NCBI GenBank assembly: GCA_008508345.1
Contig: QNGE01000121.1
Span: 260,532-324,531 of the forward strand
Source of the DNA: Paragonimus westermani
Lineage: Eukaryota > Platyhelminthes > Trematoda > Plagiorchiida > Troglotrematidae
Length of the DNA: 64,000 nucleotides
Direction: 5' to 3'
Within the stretch, counting starts at the first letter, position 1; every line of letters starts with the position of its first letter. A program made the translations under genes and the position numbers. A model generated the notes under the pieces. The model saw only the letters and a program-made list of their open reading frames with translations. It did not search any database and had not been told where the DNA came from. Of the stretch, positions 35,333-50,025 are shown piece by piece.

Positions 35333-38300
35333 TAAGACAGTCATTCGATTTTCATTATAACAAGATTCCATTTCTATATGAATTAAACATCACTCCATTT
35401 TTTGTTTAGCGAAAATATTCTAGTCAAACCGGGCTAAGTTAAATGCCCTTTGTCTCGCAAGTGCCTCTGTTTTCACCTTCTTGATAACCATAAGGTACCA
35501 AATGATTTCGCCATTTTAGACCTCATCGGAGTCCATACATAGACTAAACATACTTCGAGCAGCAAATGACACTTGCATTGAATTGATCCTGATGCCCATA
35601 TCAGGTTTCGGTCATTTTCTTCACGTCCGGAATGGTGCTTGACCACATCCAACCGGTCACCCGTGCTGAACGCGGAGCATCTTGAACCGGGCAGTGTAAA
35701 CACACCAAACGAAAACGAATAAATAATGGGTAGTTTTGTGTTGGCCACTGAGAAAACAAGTGTTTGGAGAAAGAGTCTACCGTTATAATGGTCAGTTCCG
35801 TGCTAAGCTCAGTGTACATATGGAGACAGGTGTAGAGGGTGGTCGGCGCTGACGAACACATTTCGGACCGATCGAGACAACAGCTCGCATCCCAGATGGA
35901 TAAGGGGGGAACATTACTGAAAAGGGATGTGTCTGCTTACACGATGAATAAACAAGGCGCGGTTCACATCCTGTGTGTTATCCACTAACACAATGAGTAC
36001 ATGGGCAAAAATAATTCTGCACTCAGGTGTTTAAGGATTCAAGGCAAAACTGTAATACTGTTCACATCTCAATAATCTCATGCAGAGCTCAAGAACATGT
36101 ACGTAACGCACTCTGTACAAACAAATTGTTAACTAAGTTAAAGGCTTCGGAAGATCGGATGTCCGAGTTTACACGAAACGGGACTGATAACTACACGTGA
36201 CGTTGTGCTATTCTCAATCCATTTATCAACAGGGGGTAACACTTCTAATGGATATTTGAAACAGTATTCTACGGGAGCGTTTGGGATTAGGTATCCTAAG
36301 AAAGGCCTAGAAGAAAAGACCAACTACTTCTGAGGATGACAACAAAGAATCCACCTGTTTCTTGACAAACAAATACAATGCGCGTGCAAGTCTTTAGTTT
36401 CTGTACATACATTGCGACCCCGTTTAATCGACGGGAAATTATGAACTGGGATTCTAGACGCCTCCAAATTTATAGTGAAATCTACAAAAAGGTGATATTG
36501 GATTGGGATACGAGATACCTTGTGGGGCTTAATAAGGTGTGCAGCCAGTTTGTTTGAAACGGTAACCCGGGATTGAAAATGTGATATTTTGAGTTTGGAG
36601 GTCAATGAATAAGTCAACTACGGGGAAATTCACATTTGTGATTGTTAGAATCGACGGCTGCTTTATCTGTGCATGGGATATGATTGGAATGTAAACGAGA
36701 AGTCAATCAGAAATATAGTACAGGAGCTCGAATGTGTGCGAGTGTAGCAATGCTCTGTATTCATGTTTACATAAACCACTGGACCGAGTCGTCGGTCTCT
36801 TCACAGGCCGATCGGTGAAAACTCAAAAAGTGAGTTCCTTCTCTTAGATGATCGATGTAGTCGGGAAAGCGGAACGTCACTGAAAACTAGCGATGAATGA
36901 TTGTCACAAAATAAAAGAACAAAAACGGAAATCGCAAGTGTAATAAATTACTACTGTCCTACGGAACGTCAACGATACACTCAATAAACTACATTGTATG
37001 TGGGTGTGTTGCTCAGGGAAAAATGCAAGAGGAAATAACGAACCTCTTCGACTAGCAAGTCGTCACATCGTGCTTTGAGAGATAACTAGGGATAATACGG
37101 TTTATGACTAGCGAACAAACCGGTCGACGAACTGATTATGAATTACCACTTTGAATATCTCCAAAAATTCGTCATTTTTGGTATAATTGAGTTCTGGTTC
37201 GTTCAGCTCAAAAGCACCCAACTAATCTGTAGTTAAGCTTAGCTTTCTCCACGCACTAGTTTTGAGCTGAATGTGGTTGGTAAATAACGCTTTGGTGCCA
37301 TTCAGTAGAACAGTTGAAATTGAAGTTACGTGTTTGATTCCAGAAAACGACTCCACTACTCGATATTATCAATGGTGGGACCAGGTGGCGAACAATTCGA
37401 ATGTGTTTGTCCTGATCTCTAACAATAGCATTGTTGGTTATTTTATTTAGGTCCAATGTATTCACTCTTATTTAGGCCACAAACCCTACCCTGACAGACA
37501 CTGAGGGATGTTGAATCAACTTTCCAATTAACAATCCTATCACCATAACGAAACCGCCCATTGTTCATAGCACCTTGTGGCAGCTTCAGTATGTCGGTTT
37601 CACGTAGTCGAGCTGGGAAAATATGTGCACTGTGCGCGTAGTGCTCAGCACTAGTCGGTAAACGAACTTGGGCACCACTGTGGCTTTTACGCAATAATCC
37701 ATACAGACTTTGAAGAGGTGTACGAAACATCAGAACTTTTACCCCCAGCCGTCAAAAACAACTCAAGGAAGCGTAACATTGGGCCATGTAACGATATACA
37801 ACACCTCAGTTAAGCATTTTGTTTGTTGCTTTCAACACGAACTGTGACTAAGCCGGCTCATGATCTTATTCGGTCGAAATGCTGTCTCTCTTCTAATAGA
37901 TCTGTTCGGTTACAGCTGCATTGACGGCCTGAGCAACACAATAGTATGGTGCTTACGACGAACAGTGGCTAAACCTACGTCCAGAGGTTTAGTACGTGCA
38001 ATGATGCAACAAGTAGACGTAACCAGAATCCCAACTTCATCCATTGCAAGGCATGCTATAGAACATGCAAATTTGTTTTACATTCTCAGTTTAAAAATTA
38101 TGGTGAACAGTGACATTATGCGATATATTTACGACATTTTCGCAATTCTAAGCTAAAATCCAGAAGTAAGTCAATGATTATTTCTGAGGTAACGTTAACT
38201 GGCTTAACTTCGTCCTGACGGAATATGAAGGAACTACTAGCAAGGTTCATCCAATCCACACACCGAAATCGATCAACCTGGAAACCTTTCACTCTCTTGC

Positions 38301-38897
38301 CCACTTCAGACGTACATTAATTTGGTTTTATTTTGCGGTCACGACTGAAACAGGTAAGATCGCTGCAAAGCACGCTGAAACATTTCCAGCTCCGTGATTC
38401 CTATTGACACGTTGATCGCGAATAAACTGTCACTCGTCGATGGTGTCTCTGGTTCACGGTAATAGAGGCATACACGTTTGAGTGTCATACCCGCAGATAA
38501 AACATTACTAGGCATGAGGAATGTGCAGTATGTACGTTAGCGGCTGTGTGGACCACATTCTTTCAGGCGGCCACAGCAGTCAGGATTGTCATGAATAATG
38601 CTCAGTTAACGAGCGCGATAAAGGTAGACGTTTGGCATCTGTGGAACTACAATGAGCCGATGCAGATATTATGCATCTCGTGTAGACAGAGACCTCTCTT
38701 AGTGAAATACTAGCTCTGTCTAGCTTGTGTGTTTGTGGGAAGAGATACTGATGGAGGCACTATCTACAAATTGTTGCGAGTTACAAATGATCGTCCTCTC
38801 CGGATAGGCCAGAGATTTTTTTACCTCATTTGTAAAGTTCAGTGTAGAAGCTGGAAATGCACCGGCAAGAAATTACCATGTGATGGCTGCTGTTATT

Positions 38898-38924
38898 TGT
38901 CATTTCTGTTTGAAAGAAGGTCAC
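38898..38924 (+). pseudogene. Possible retroelement gag zinc-knuckle relic
   Basis: The frame starting at 38898 reads CHFCLKEGHF, like the first part of a CX2CX4HX4C knuckle in BEL/Pao-type gag proteins. The final cysteine is displaced and a stop (TAG) follows unless one base is dropped. No reverse transcriptase or LTR was recognised nearby, so this is weak. Confidence 0.25.
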
Positions 38925-40344
38925 TTTGGTTAGGCTCTTGTGCATACATCTTACATGACCCAGCGAGGGCTAAAAACATGGGCAACAAAACATGGTCAAT
39001 AGACTGTGGTAACCGGCACAATGTTGATAGCTCAACTCCCTTCCACGGTAACACGGCCCGAATGACATTCCTGTTCACATATCTGCGTGGATCATTTTGT
39101 TTCCATCCAACTTAAGATGTGTCGAACAGTTAGAGGTTGTATACTGACTTGCTTGAAGTAGTTTCTACGCATAGGTAGGCCAGCCTATAAACACCAATTC
39201 AGTTTTAGGAATGTTGAATGAATCCATCGGGTGAAGAGGACTCAGACAACCGCTCGAACTTTGTAAATGCCAACAAAGACCTTCAAGATCGGATTGGGAT
39301 GTTAGACCATGATTATCTATTGCGTTCACTGGCACAAAAGTTACTTATGACCAGGAGATGAACAACGCCAGTGAAGACATATACGAAACCTGAGTGACAG
39401 AATATGCGTGAGTAACAAAATGTTTGAACTTATCCAAGTCCGGATTCTGCAGGTGAAGTGAGTTAAACTGTTGCGTATCACGAGTTCAGACACTGAAAGC
39501 TTTTGAGGTAACAATGGACGGATACGCTGATGCGAGAAAAGTTCTTGATTCGCGATCCATTCGCTGCAGCTGCCCAGTTCCTGTAGTCCAAAATCCTCAC
39601 CGTAAGGCCGTGTATTGTCTAGCTCGTATAGCGGCGTCATAGTAGGATGTGCTGTCCAACATGCTCCGCAACAGTGTCTAATCATTTCTCTTGATCCATC
39701 AAAAAAATGAGCGGTTGTGGCTGTTTTCGTGGCTATTGACCATGCTAAACAATGTGCGAGGGAGTGCTGTTGGTACCGACACCAGTGCTGCAAACAGGGT
39801 TGGGAGTGCTGATCATGCCGGATGTTCTTTGTCAGGCATTGTGCCCGACCTTGACTGAATAAACATAACTGTTCGATAGCTCATATTAGCCTTTGAAATG
39901 TAGGTCAAATCGGTATCGATGTCGGAACATGTTACGTATTGTCCACATGTTAGACGGGCCACTGTTCTGATTACTTACATGACAGGTGCAACGAGATAAT
40001 TAAAAAACAAGTGCGGACGAACGTATTGGAGGTATAGCGATGGGTCCATCATGATGTTCCAGTTGTGGAATGGGGTCATCCAACCCCCTGCACATGAAAC
40101 AGACGTCGGATTTTGTGGGTCTCTTGATCCTACTAGTTGAAGTAGAACAGAGACTTGATAAGAACCCGGCAATATCTTTGACATCAATTAACAATGATTT
40201 CGCCTTTTCATCTTTGAATCACTTGCTACGTCTTACAACAAAAGTGGGATCTGAAAATAAGGGAACGCACGCTCAGATTACAATATTGTGCACAGTGTAG
40301 TTCGGTCTATCTTCTTAATTTCAGGTCCAACACATTCATATACC

Positions 40345-40359
40345 ATATATATATATATA
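40345..40359. repeat. AT microsatellite at the head of a dispersed repeat
   Basis: An alternating AT tract directly before the repeat copy that begins at about 40360. Confidence 0.85.
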
Positions 40360-40745
40360 AAGTTTGTTGAGGTTGTCGAGTTGAACCTGTCTCGAAAGTC
40401 ATAATCACAGGGGCATTAATTGTAGTCTACAGACCAACGAGCAGCCCGTTAATTACGCTTGAAAGAGAGTGGTTGAAGGCTTAGTTCTGACAGTTCGGTC
40501 TAGCCTAATATGGATTCGATGGCGCACTGGTCAACAATGCTGTCTTGCGGAAGCGTGGCCGGAGTTTAAGTCCCGGTCGAGGCAACGATGTACACCATTG
40601 ATAAGCTCTAACAAGAGGTAACTTCAAGTCTATTGATGCTGTTCGAAACAGGTTGACTGGAACGTCTGTTTGAATGCGGCAGGTGCGATCAAAATGTGAT
40701 TGATGTTCAAATTTAAAATAACTAACTCCCGAATATACATTAGTA
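40360..40745 (+). repeat. Dispersed tRNA-like repeat, near full length
   Basis: Same family as 32536-32951: a matching head (ACCTGTCTCG then AATCACAGGGG), an A box TGGCGCACTGG (40520-40530), a B-box-like GAGTTTAAGTCCCGG (40562-40576) and the 3' tail (about 40640-40745). The tRNA-like part lies in the middle rather than at the 5' end. It is diverged by many substitutions and looks old. Confidence 0.75.
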
Positions 40746-43700
40746 ACCTGTAAATTTTAGAGCCATAATTTCTGTATTTACGTTACTGGTCGGATAGGTC
40801 AGCTGCACCAGTCTTGTTACAGCAATAACGATTCGGAAACCAGTTGATGAAGTTCTTGCATATGTCTAATCATTATTGCAGTATCTGACTAGTTCACACA
40901 AATTCGGCCTTTGCTATTCGGTTTTGGTCATCCTGACTGTTTGCTAGGCCGAGCGCTTGTTAATTGGTACTGTATCACAGAGACCATCAGCGATCAATTG
41001 GCTGTGATTATCTAGAATGAGCTCGATCGGGGAATCTGGCCAAATAACCCTTGTGAATTATCCTAATAACATCAGATTTCACCTTGTGATACGCATTCGA
41101 AATAATATTGTGGTCAGTATGCTTCACACCTGTAACTAAACCTAGTGGCCCCACGGTCATTATGACTAAGAGGAGCTGAGATTTCCCTGTTATAAATGAT
41201 CCTATCTGGCTTGTTGATGGGTACAGCCGAAGTGAGATGGTGGTTGCCCAACGGACCACTTTGTGTACTCCTGGATGTGCTAAATAAGCTTCCATAGCTC
41301 GCCCGCGAATTTCCTGATAGACAGAGTGTTTTGTGGAACCAAGCTCTGGGTGCTTTAATTTGTGTACTATGCACATGAATGGGCGATCTAAGAATGGCAC
41401 TTTACCTGGCGAGCTGTGGTAACCTGAAGCGTTGATTTCATGCGTGGAGGCTGTGATGTGGACCACTGTGGTCGAGACAGTGAAAGATTGGATAATGTGA
41501 GCCACTGATTTCAAACTGATCTGGTGGTGCCCATTGCACAAATGATACCTGTAAATTGGAAGTCAGACGAAATATTGCCCCATCTCTTTACAAACTTCTC
41601 CACTATTAGAAAACAAAATCGTAGCACATAATGAGAATTTGTTCTTTTTTTGCCCCACAGTCACCATATCTAGATGATGTTTGTAATGCGTGGGTTACAC
41701 TGATCGCTGATAAATCATAGCCTCTACGTCTGAGTGAAGAGCGAGGCGACACTATTCTGTACAGGCAACACCAAGTGACAGGTTTGCTGTCCACACTGGA
41801 TGCAACAGAATAAACTTATAGGAAACCTGGCAAGTGGGAAAACTTGAATCGACATCTTACAGATTGTTCCGATGCTGCCATCACATGTTGGGCAACGATC
41901 TGAAACGAACCCATGCTGTAGAATGCATTAATTTACCTGATGTTGCTATGACACGTGCTTGTCTTTATTCGGGCCGACGTTTCGGGATCTGCCAGGATGG
42001 TACCTTTCCTCTGGTTGCCACATGGGAATGGAGACCACAGCGGGCCGGGTGCGAAATTCTCGGCATTTTTCAGTCAAAGTTAGTTAAAGTGCGCTTAATA
42101 ACTCTGTGTGCCAGTGGATAAAGCAACTCACACTAATTACAGATATATCAGAAGTCAGCCTGAAAGTGCACTGCTTGTGTACACGCACTGGGGTTTCTTA
42201 TAGCAGGTGGATTATGCAAAATGGTGCTCCTACATAGACCTCCGTAGGTCCCCTGAGTTTCGGAGCTGTGTTCTATATGTGGGTGTATTTGCTTCAGCTT
42301 AGGCCAACTGAGTTGCCGCTTCTGTTATGGCTAGCTTGTCGCATAGTCGATTGCTTTTCCAAATCATTACGTTTAGGGAAAGTAGATCTTAGCAGACGTG
42401 GTAGATATGTGTATTTGAGGTTGACACTTCTACAAGGTCGTTGAAATTACTAGTTAATTCGTCTTACTTGGCTGGTGAGACATAGGCTTCCCTGTCAATA
42501 AATATCACGGGACTACCCAACCTACGTTGAATGTTACGACGGATCGGCTTGCAGCATTCTGGGATCGGTGTGGTACCCGTCTCGGTATACTAATGCTTGG
42601 TTCGTTTTGCCACATTTACTGCATTAATTAGAACCCCGGTGTTGTGAGCATGTCATGAGCTGCATCGAGTTTGAAAGGGAGTGATGAAGAACACGGTAAA
42701 CGGATGTAACTTTAATCCGGTTTCTTCTTAGTGGTCAAATAACTGTGAGAACTCGCAAAAAATATCATGGTTAGAACATGATAATTATGATGTACTAAAT
42801 AAGCATACGAATAAGCAGACCCGTTATTAGGGTTTCATCACGTAGTAGTAGTTCCGTTTAGTTCGCACACAGCCGTATATCCGGTGTCCATCTATTTATC
42901 CAGACTGCACTGTTCTCTTAGTGTGTCAGCCACTTCCACTTAACTATGTTAGACAGTCTTTGAACAGCGTTAGTCTCTTGCTACGCGGTCTCTGGAACAT
43001 CATCCACGACGTATGTTAGTATTTCCGGTTTGGCATTCATTCACTCAGGATTCGAACTGTCTGGGAATGCAAAGTGGTGACGAAGTAATAACATGCTTAT
43101 GTGTCCTTTGAGCGCCAATCCATAAAGATCTGTCGGAAGGCAGCTAATGTTTGTGCTGTTGAGAGTTTGACCTTTCGGAACGGTCTTGCCGATCCCATTC
43201 ACATTTAGGTTTTCGAGGACTACAGCGGAAACCATTAGCGTTATAATGAGACAATCTGTAACATCCTGATGTGAATTTATTACTGTAGTCCACCTTGGGC
43301 AGGCGCATCATTTGTTATGATGTTTATAAAGGCTTGTTGACTAGATGTCCACCGATGGGAATGAATTCTATTTGTTAACCGGATGTTCAGTTATCCGTCT
43401 AGTCGGGCAACGAATTTGGATCAGACAGAACCAGCCAGGTTCAGTGGCTAGGAATCTGGCGATCGGAGGCTGGGGTAATCATATGAGCTGACTTTAAACA
43501 CCTATAGAAATCAGTACATCACTACTGCCCTCACACTTTCTCGTTGTGTGTAAAAACACTGTGAGTCCGCTAAAAATGATAACATTGAGAAGTAAACAAA
43601 ATCTGTACGTGCAGACAGTGTTCTTTGTTCAGTAGAATGATCTGCAGCAGTCAGGGTCCTTCTTTATTGAAACTGAGTAATGTTTTTGGAGGTCAAAAGC

Positions 43701-46700
43701 AGGCTGTACACATGCTCAGTCGGATCACAGTTCCAGTGCGAATTTGGGCGTCAGTGGACAACTCATTCCTAGATGACTTACGGTCAAAGTCTCTGAGTGT
43801 AGTTCAACTACTCAGTCATGAGTGGGTTGTATTGTATCGCCAGGAGGTACACAGAAGACAGCCGACATAATCTAAAGTCGATATTGGTAAGAATGTGAAA
43901 CCTGGCTGTTTAGTATGTCATTGGTGAGCAGAATTTGGTCGGCTCAACAAACGATTAACCAACAGTGAAGTAAAACCAAAAGAAGCAATGAATTCAATCC
44001 GCCTAAGCCCATTCTCCTGTAAAGGTATTCTCAACCTGTTTGTTTCTGTTCGACTGAATTTCGAAGAACTCTCTCTGTCTAAGACGTTTATTACTCATTC
44101 AATGATTAACCGGCTGACTTCTTTTAAGTTCAGTAGACTCCATCCTTTCGGATAGGCACGATGTTCCTCGGGTAAAATCATCAAGAAAAAACCAATCAGT
44201 CCAACAAACACTTTTGCATGGTAAGAATTATCATCGCACCGGGTGTCTCCGTTGAAAATCGATCTCTTATAACCTTATAAGAAAAACACTTTCGGGAATG
44301 AAAATCATCTAGAGAGAAACATTAAGCACCAAACCTGTCGAGCAGAAACTCAGCCATTTACAAACTGACCTCAGGAAAGGACAATAAATTGAGTAAATCC
44401 GTTGGTGAGCACTCTTTAAACCTGGTTCTGGCAACTTAAAATTGAAATCAGCACCCCACTAAGGAGTTTGGTGTACGGCATAGTCAGCAGATCTTTTTTC
44501 CGCTTTCGTCAGGTTCATCTGCCACCCACCAACTAATCGCTTGGGCAAAGGAATCTTCTTTTAAAGCGCAACAAATCTCAAATAGTACCGCGGCGAAAAC
44601 GACCAACAGTTAGTTTGGAAGACAGAGTATACAGAATTATTGAATCAATTGTCTCAGATGCATTAGGAAGCAAAAGCTGTTCTTTGGAAAAACAATTAGA
44701 TAACTGAAAGTCATTTCTCACATTGATTTTTTATAGTGCTCGTGTCAATTTTGTAGTGAGTTCAGATAGTGTGGTTTGATTAGTACAGTCATATTTAGTC
44801 ATGTTTAATTAGTTGTTTTCTAGCACAACCTCACATCGCGTGTGATCATAATGTTGCATGATAGTAGCCAATGAATATTGATTTTTTTGTTTTACACTCC
44901 AATTTTCGATCTCAGTAGCATGGAACTAACGACGTATGATACCTCATCACTATATGATAATCAGCTAACTGTTTCAGTAACCCTTAGCCACAGATTCTAG
45001 AGTACATTAATGTACTAAGTACAGTCTCCAGGAGATCCCAGTACTGATCAAGAACGCCTGTCTCTTCTGGCGGTCCTGCCAGAGCAGCGTTGTCCTAATT
45101 TGCCACCCAGATTAATTGGAGTGACAGGTTCTTTTCGTTCGTGAGAAACAGCTTCGTCTTCCGAAGGAAGTGTTTCTTTTTTGCGAAGTATTATAGATAG
45201 GCGTTGGCCTGATCCTTTGGAGCCATCTTATGATTCGAGCAAAGATGGGCATTTGAATACAAACGGATATTTGTTCATAGAGGTCTTACCCGTGAAACCA
45301 TGCAGGCTGCTTACTTTTGAAGAAACTTTCATTGCTGTGACATCTAACCAGATCATTCTTTTGCACTGTTTTGAATCAAAATGTCTCAAAATCTTCTGAA
45401 GCACATTTACTGAAAACAGGTAGACTAATGCACAACAAGTGAGTTTCAAATTTTGTACTCTTATCCATGGTGTTTCGTGCGACCGATGTACCTTGTTTCA
45501 CCACTATGGTGCAAACTGTTAGCTTGTTGTCAACTAACTGAATAACAGAATGTTTTTTATTATGCCTTTAACCATTGGTCTGTGCACCTGTCATCTCAAC
45601 AGACTCCAGAGATTCCTAATCATTTTGGGACGGAGTGGGCATTCCGACCGCTTCAGGAGTAAAAATTCCAGAGGGATTTACTGTCTTGTTTAAAAGTATG
45701 ACCAGAAATTTATGCCGGAAATTTATTTGGTAAATAAGACGGTTACTAACCGTGGCCAGGATTCCAGTCTTCTTTTAAGTAGGTCAGTTCACCCACAGCA
45801 ACCTGTGTCATAACCCAACAGTGTGTGGTTCTCCAGGTAAAATGCATTTCACTCCTCTAATTGTTATTCCAAGTTTGCCTCCATTCGACCTGTCAATGAA
45901 GACTGAGTACGACGGACAGATGAGTTCAGGTGTCGTGATGCTCTGCCCAAATCTAGAGACACTGAAGGTCCGGTTCACTGTTGGCCAATCGACCGAAAAG
46001 CCACATGTTTGTTGTATCGTCACTGTTGAAACAGCTGGAACGAAGATGGACCCAATACATTCTAAATCACTCGTAGAATATTAACCATGATAGTCCTGGT
46101 TAAGGCTCGGCAAACGACAGAACGCGAGCGGAATGCAACCCACAATCGTGACCTAAACACAACCTTGACGTTCCGGATTTTTTTTACTTGAACCCAACTC
46201 ACCCAGAAGCAAATTGAAAGCTAAGCCGATTGGTGGTCAGGTGTGTGGTATTCTGCATCTGTGGTCTGCATCTGCCTATATGTCCACGTCTACGTGAGAA
46301 AAGAAATCAAGCAACATAAGTCTATCTCATTTATGGTGGCGATTTCAGTGTCACGTAAATAAGCTAAACGTTATGACTGGTTTTATGTTTTGATGCCAAT
46401 AATTGCATTTGTTACACAGTTGACGTCATTGTTAGCAGGCTTTGTGGGAACATAGGGGATAGGAATGGGAAGTAGGGCGCTTTACTGATCACAGAGTTGG
46501 GGACCATGATTTCGTCTGAGTGGCATGCAGTATGCTGTTACGCGGCTAACATTGTTACACCATGCCCACCTGTTGTACTGATCAAAAGGTACATGGGTGG
46601 CCTTATATTGGATTACTTTTAATGACGTATTTGACCATCACTATTTTTGATTTCATATTTAAAAAGATGTGTCCCCAATAAATGGGCAACAAGGTTGAAT

Positions 46701-47429
46701 CCAGATTGTTAAAGCGGAGGTAAAAGCGTGTTAGAAAAGCGTTAATTTGAAGAGGTATGGGAATCATTGTTGAATGGGAAACTGCCTGTTGTTAATCCAC
46801 GAATTTGTTTGGTACTTGTTCAAATTAGATTAATCATTCACTGCCCTAGATATTATATTAGCAAAAGGCATTCGCATGCTTGGGTGGTGTTATAGGTATG
46901 TTGCTAAGTAAACAGCAAAACAACTGGTTGGCATACAAACACTGATGGCTGAAGATAAATGGTTGATGGAATTGAAGGTTTACATATGTTCTTTTGCTTA
47001 CTGGCGAGTATTGAAGGAATTAACTTTCTACAAGATGAGCATAGCTCACCTTCGACAGCAGTGTCTGTAATCAGAGAAATATTTCAACAATCAACAGTAG
47101 ATTCCTGTTTTCTTGTTGAGGTTTCGTCATTAAACAGTACGTGTATAAGTATAAATCGGAAATCACCCGCAAACGGTTGCCGCTGTCGCACCCTTAAGAA
47201 CTCTCTGGTCAGTTCCATTTTTGAGCGGCGCTTATATGAAACCAAATTCCCTGCCACTCTCCAGTGCACAAAGTACCACTCCACAATTCAACGTTGTCTG
47301 TTAATGATTTCTGGAGAAAAGTCGTAGTCGTGAGATCGTCGACTGGATTTAACGGACAGTAATCGTTTTACTACTGGGTAGTAGGGATCTTGGTCTTCAT
47401 ATAAATTGAAAATTACCCAAGAAGATCGC

Positions 47430-47990
47430 TCCGCGAGTTAATACTTTCCGTTATTTCAACTTGTAGAGAAGTCCTAGTCATTGTGTCATCAGTGGGAATC
47501 AACCGGACAAATGCTATGTCTCTTCTCGAGGCGATCCGGCAACCTGATCAGTACCCACAAGCGAATGTGACCGACCGTTCACATATGATAACTCGGTCGT
47601 GTCTAACGTAAGGTCAATGGCGCAGCGGTCAATACAGTTACCTAATTAGAGCGTGGCCGGAGTTCAAATCCCGGCCAGGCAAAGACATACAGTAAATGAC
47701 TTCTTTCGAAGCGATATGGTAATAACCACTACTCACAGGCAGATGTGGCTGAGGACACGACAGTTCATTCACGCCAAGTGTAAGGTCATCGACGCTGTGG
47801 TAAACACGGTTGCCTCAGCACAGCATGGTCACAGTTTGCATTTCTGTTGTGGCAGTGATTTGCGCTACTGGTGAACTCGAACACTGCCTAAACTCGGGTG
47901 TAATGTTTCTCTTTCAAAGGAGCTAGCTGAATAATCTATAGACATACGAACACTGCGATTACTTTCAAGTGATGTTCAGTTTCTATTAAC
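47430..47990 (+). repeat. Dispersed tRNA-like repeat with two tRNA-like modules
   Basis: This copy has a strong A box TGGCGCAGCGG (47618-47628) and a T-arm-like GCCGGAGTTCAAATCCCGGC (about 47656-47675) whose ends pair perfectly. A second, diverged unit (GTAAGGTCATCGACGCTGTG then GGTTGCCTCAGC) follows at about 47780-47830, so the internal part is duplicated. There is no acceptor stem, so it is a tRNA-derived repeat and not a tRNA gene. Confidence 0.7.
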
Positions 47991-50025
47991 CAGATCTACG
48001 TAGATGTTTGATGAGGTGTACAGTCGACTTCCAAAGCAATCTGATGTGCTTTGGTTTGAGCCGTTGCATACGGTCAATGAAATGAACTTAGTTGCCCTCA
48101 CTTTACCTGTTAACTGTTGAGACTAGACGCGATACATTCAAAAATCTACATCCCAGGTGTATCTTATATTAATCGGGAAAACCGCATGCCAGAAAGTCTT
48201 GCAGCGAGCTGGAGATAACCCCGGTCCGCCTGTTGTACGACGTGTAAAATTCTTCCTAAAATCCTGGTTCACACTGCAATTAGGCTCGTAAGGATCTCTG
48301 TTTCCATTCGCTTGATGTGTGTGACCGCGTTTGTTTGTTCGCATGTTTGTCGGCCTAGGCCCACCAACAGCACCACACACAATTCCTGCTTGCTCACACG
48401 CTCGATGGTCGGATCCTCAGCCTCCCTAGCTGTATCAATGTATCGGTGTCGTTAGGCGCTGGTTGAGACCTATCGTAATTTCTGTATAATACACGTTAGT
48501 ATCCCCCAGTTATTAGTATTCTCGTTTCGCATCTGGTAATCGTTGTGTATACCTCTGGAAGCGTCAATTTAGTGTACGTTCGCACTAAATTCTAACAATG
48601 AATTTCGTGTGTCCCAGTAACTCTCTTGTTACTGCCTCCATCATCATTGCTTGTAATGAGGCAATTGCTGTCTTCATCCCGATCCCCTATTATGGTTAAG
48701 ACATGCATTTATGCGGCAGTTTGTGTTGGTCGTGAACAAGTGACTTGCGATCCAACTTCTTTGTTCGGAATAAACTACCTTCACTCTCGCTGTTCAAAAG
48801 GAGTTCATTGGAAATACTGATGGTCATAGGGGAACACCACAAACCAAAGCTCTTACTAATCATAAAGACCACGAAGACGTTCCTTTCAAGGTGATCTTCT
48901 TTCAGCCGCACGGTCCGTTGTCAGTTTATCTTACATGGATATTTCTCTTAATTCTACCGCTAACTCATTTCGCTACTTCTTCGCTGTTTGTCCTAAGTAT
49001 CAAGTGGCTACTTCCGCTAGCTGGCTTAATGCCCTACACTTCGCATGGTTTCAGTATGCGTGCGGTCATCCGTTTTCGAAACATTGAATGGGTTTCTGGC
49101 TAACTGCTGCAAACACATGCACTAACATGCAAACACCTCCAAGTACGATTTAGTATGCCAGTTTCTATCACCAATATCCCGTGAACCCCTTCATATTTAA
49201 AGTCATTTTCATAGGTTCTTACACAACGTTATCTACCGCAGCCGTCACATACTTTTACTTTGAAGGTATGCTAAAAGGTAAATCACCAAACAGATGGCTC
49301 GTTTGTTATGCTAAATTAGGTCAACCACTGAGCTGACCTTTCAGTTGGATCGTTTGGGCATGTAACAAAAAAGGGAACGATTCCCACGTGCGCACTAGAA
49401 TTACTGCATTGGACGTTATCTATTGTAAATTCTACCCCGTGGGGAACACATTGTTTTTGCGTGTGCGCATAAGTCACCTCTGCACCCGAACTCAGGTTAA
49501 CAGACCTACCGTGTTGACGGAGCAGCCGACCAGTCCTCAGTAGAACAGCCACTATCCTTAGACCAACATAGCTCCACATTTTATCTTCGCGTCCAATCGG
49601 TCGTAACCGGACAACGGTCTGTTCGGTTGTTTACATCACCCCTTTCAAACAAACTAACATCCCGTTTCCTAACCATATCATCTCGCTCTCACAAGCAGAC
49701 AAGTATTTTTCTTGCCCTTGCTCGTACGCTGATTGGGTCTTGTTTATCCGTCGACCTACGGGACCAACAACTACTTCGCACGAGCGAGGACAAACTGCAT
49801 AGGCCCAAGCAGACACATGTCGCGGTCAACTTCTGACACGAAAAGGCATGAATTCCAAACGGCAACAAAGTCCATCAGCATGTCACTTGTCGCTCTCACC
49901 CACCGACATCACCAAGTGGTCGCTCGACATGGGAGTGAACGAAATTGGTCAAACATGTTCACTTGCTACCTCTAACCCATCTTTTGTGTTTGGTCTAGGA
50001 AAAAAATGACATCCACCCACATATG

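Larger units (their letters stand above)
34109..50025. other. Intergenic region, no supported gene
   Basis: About 16 kb between tolloid and the Iroquois gene, including the tolloid 3' UTR at its left. Open frames up to 177 codons occur (for example 41008-41541 on the - strand) but show no domain. That length is expected by chance in this much sequence. Recognisable contents are the dispersed repeats at 40.4 and 47.5 kb, an AT microsatellite at 40345-40359 and a weak zinc-knuckle relic near 38.9 kb. The stretch just before the promoter (49.6-50.0 kb) is more C-rich than its surroundings. Confidence 0.6.

Noticed and set aside
39341..39793. 150-codon open frame on the - strand
   Set aside because: No recognisable motif; the composition looks random and there is no neighbouring exon.
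41008..41541. 177-codon open frame on the - strand
   Set aside because: No domain, signal or splice context. One frame of this length is expected by chance in 64 kb read in six frames.
47616..47690. Functional tRNA gene
   Set aside because: The A box and T arm are good, but no acceptor stem pairs, and the same module recurs inside a dispersed repeat.
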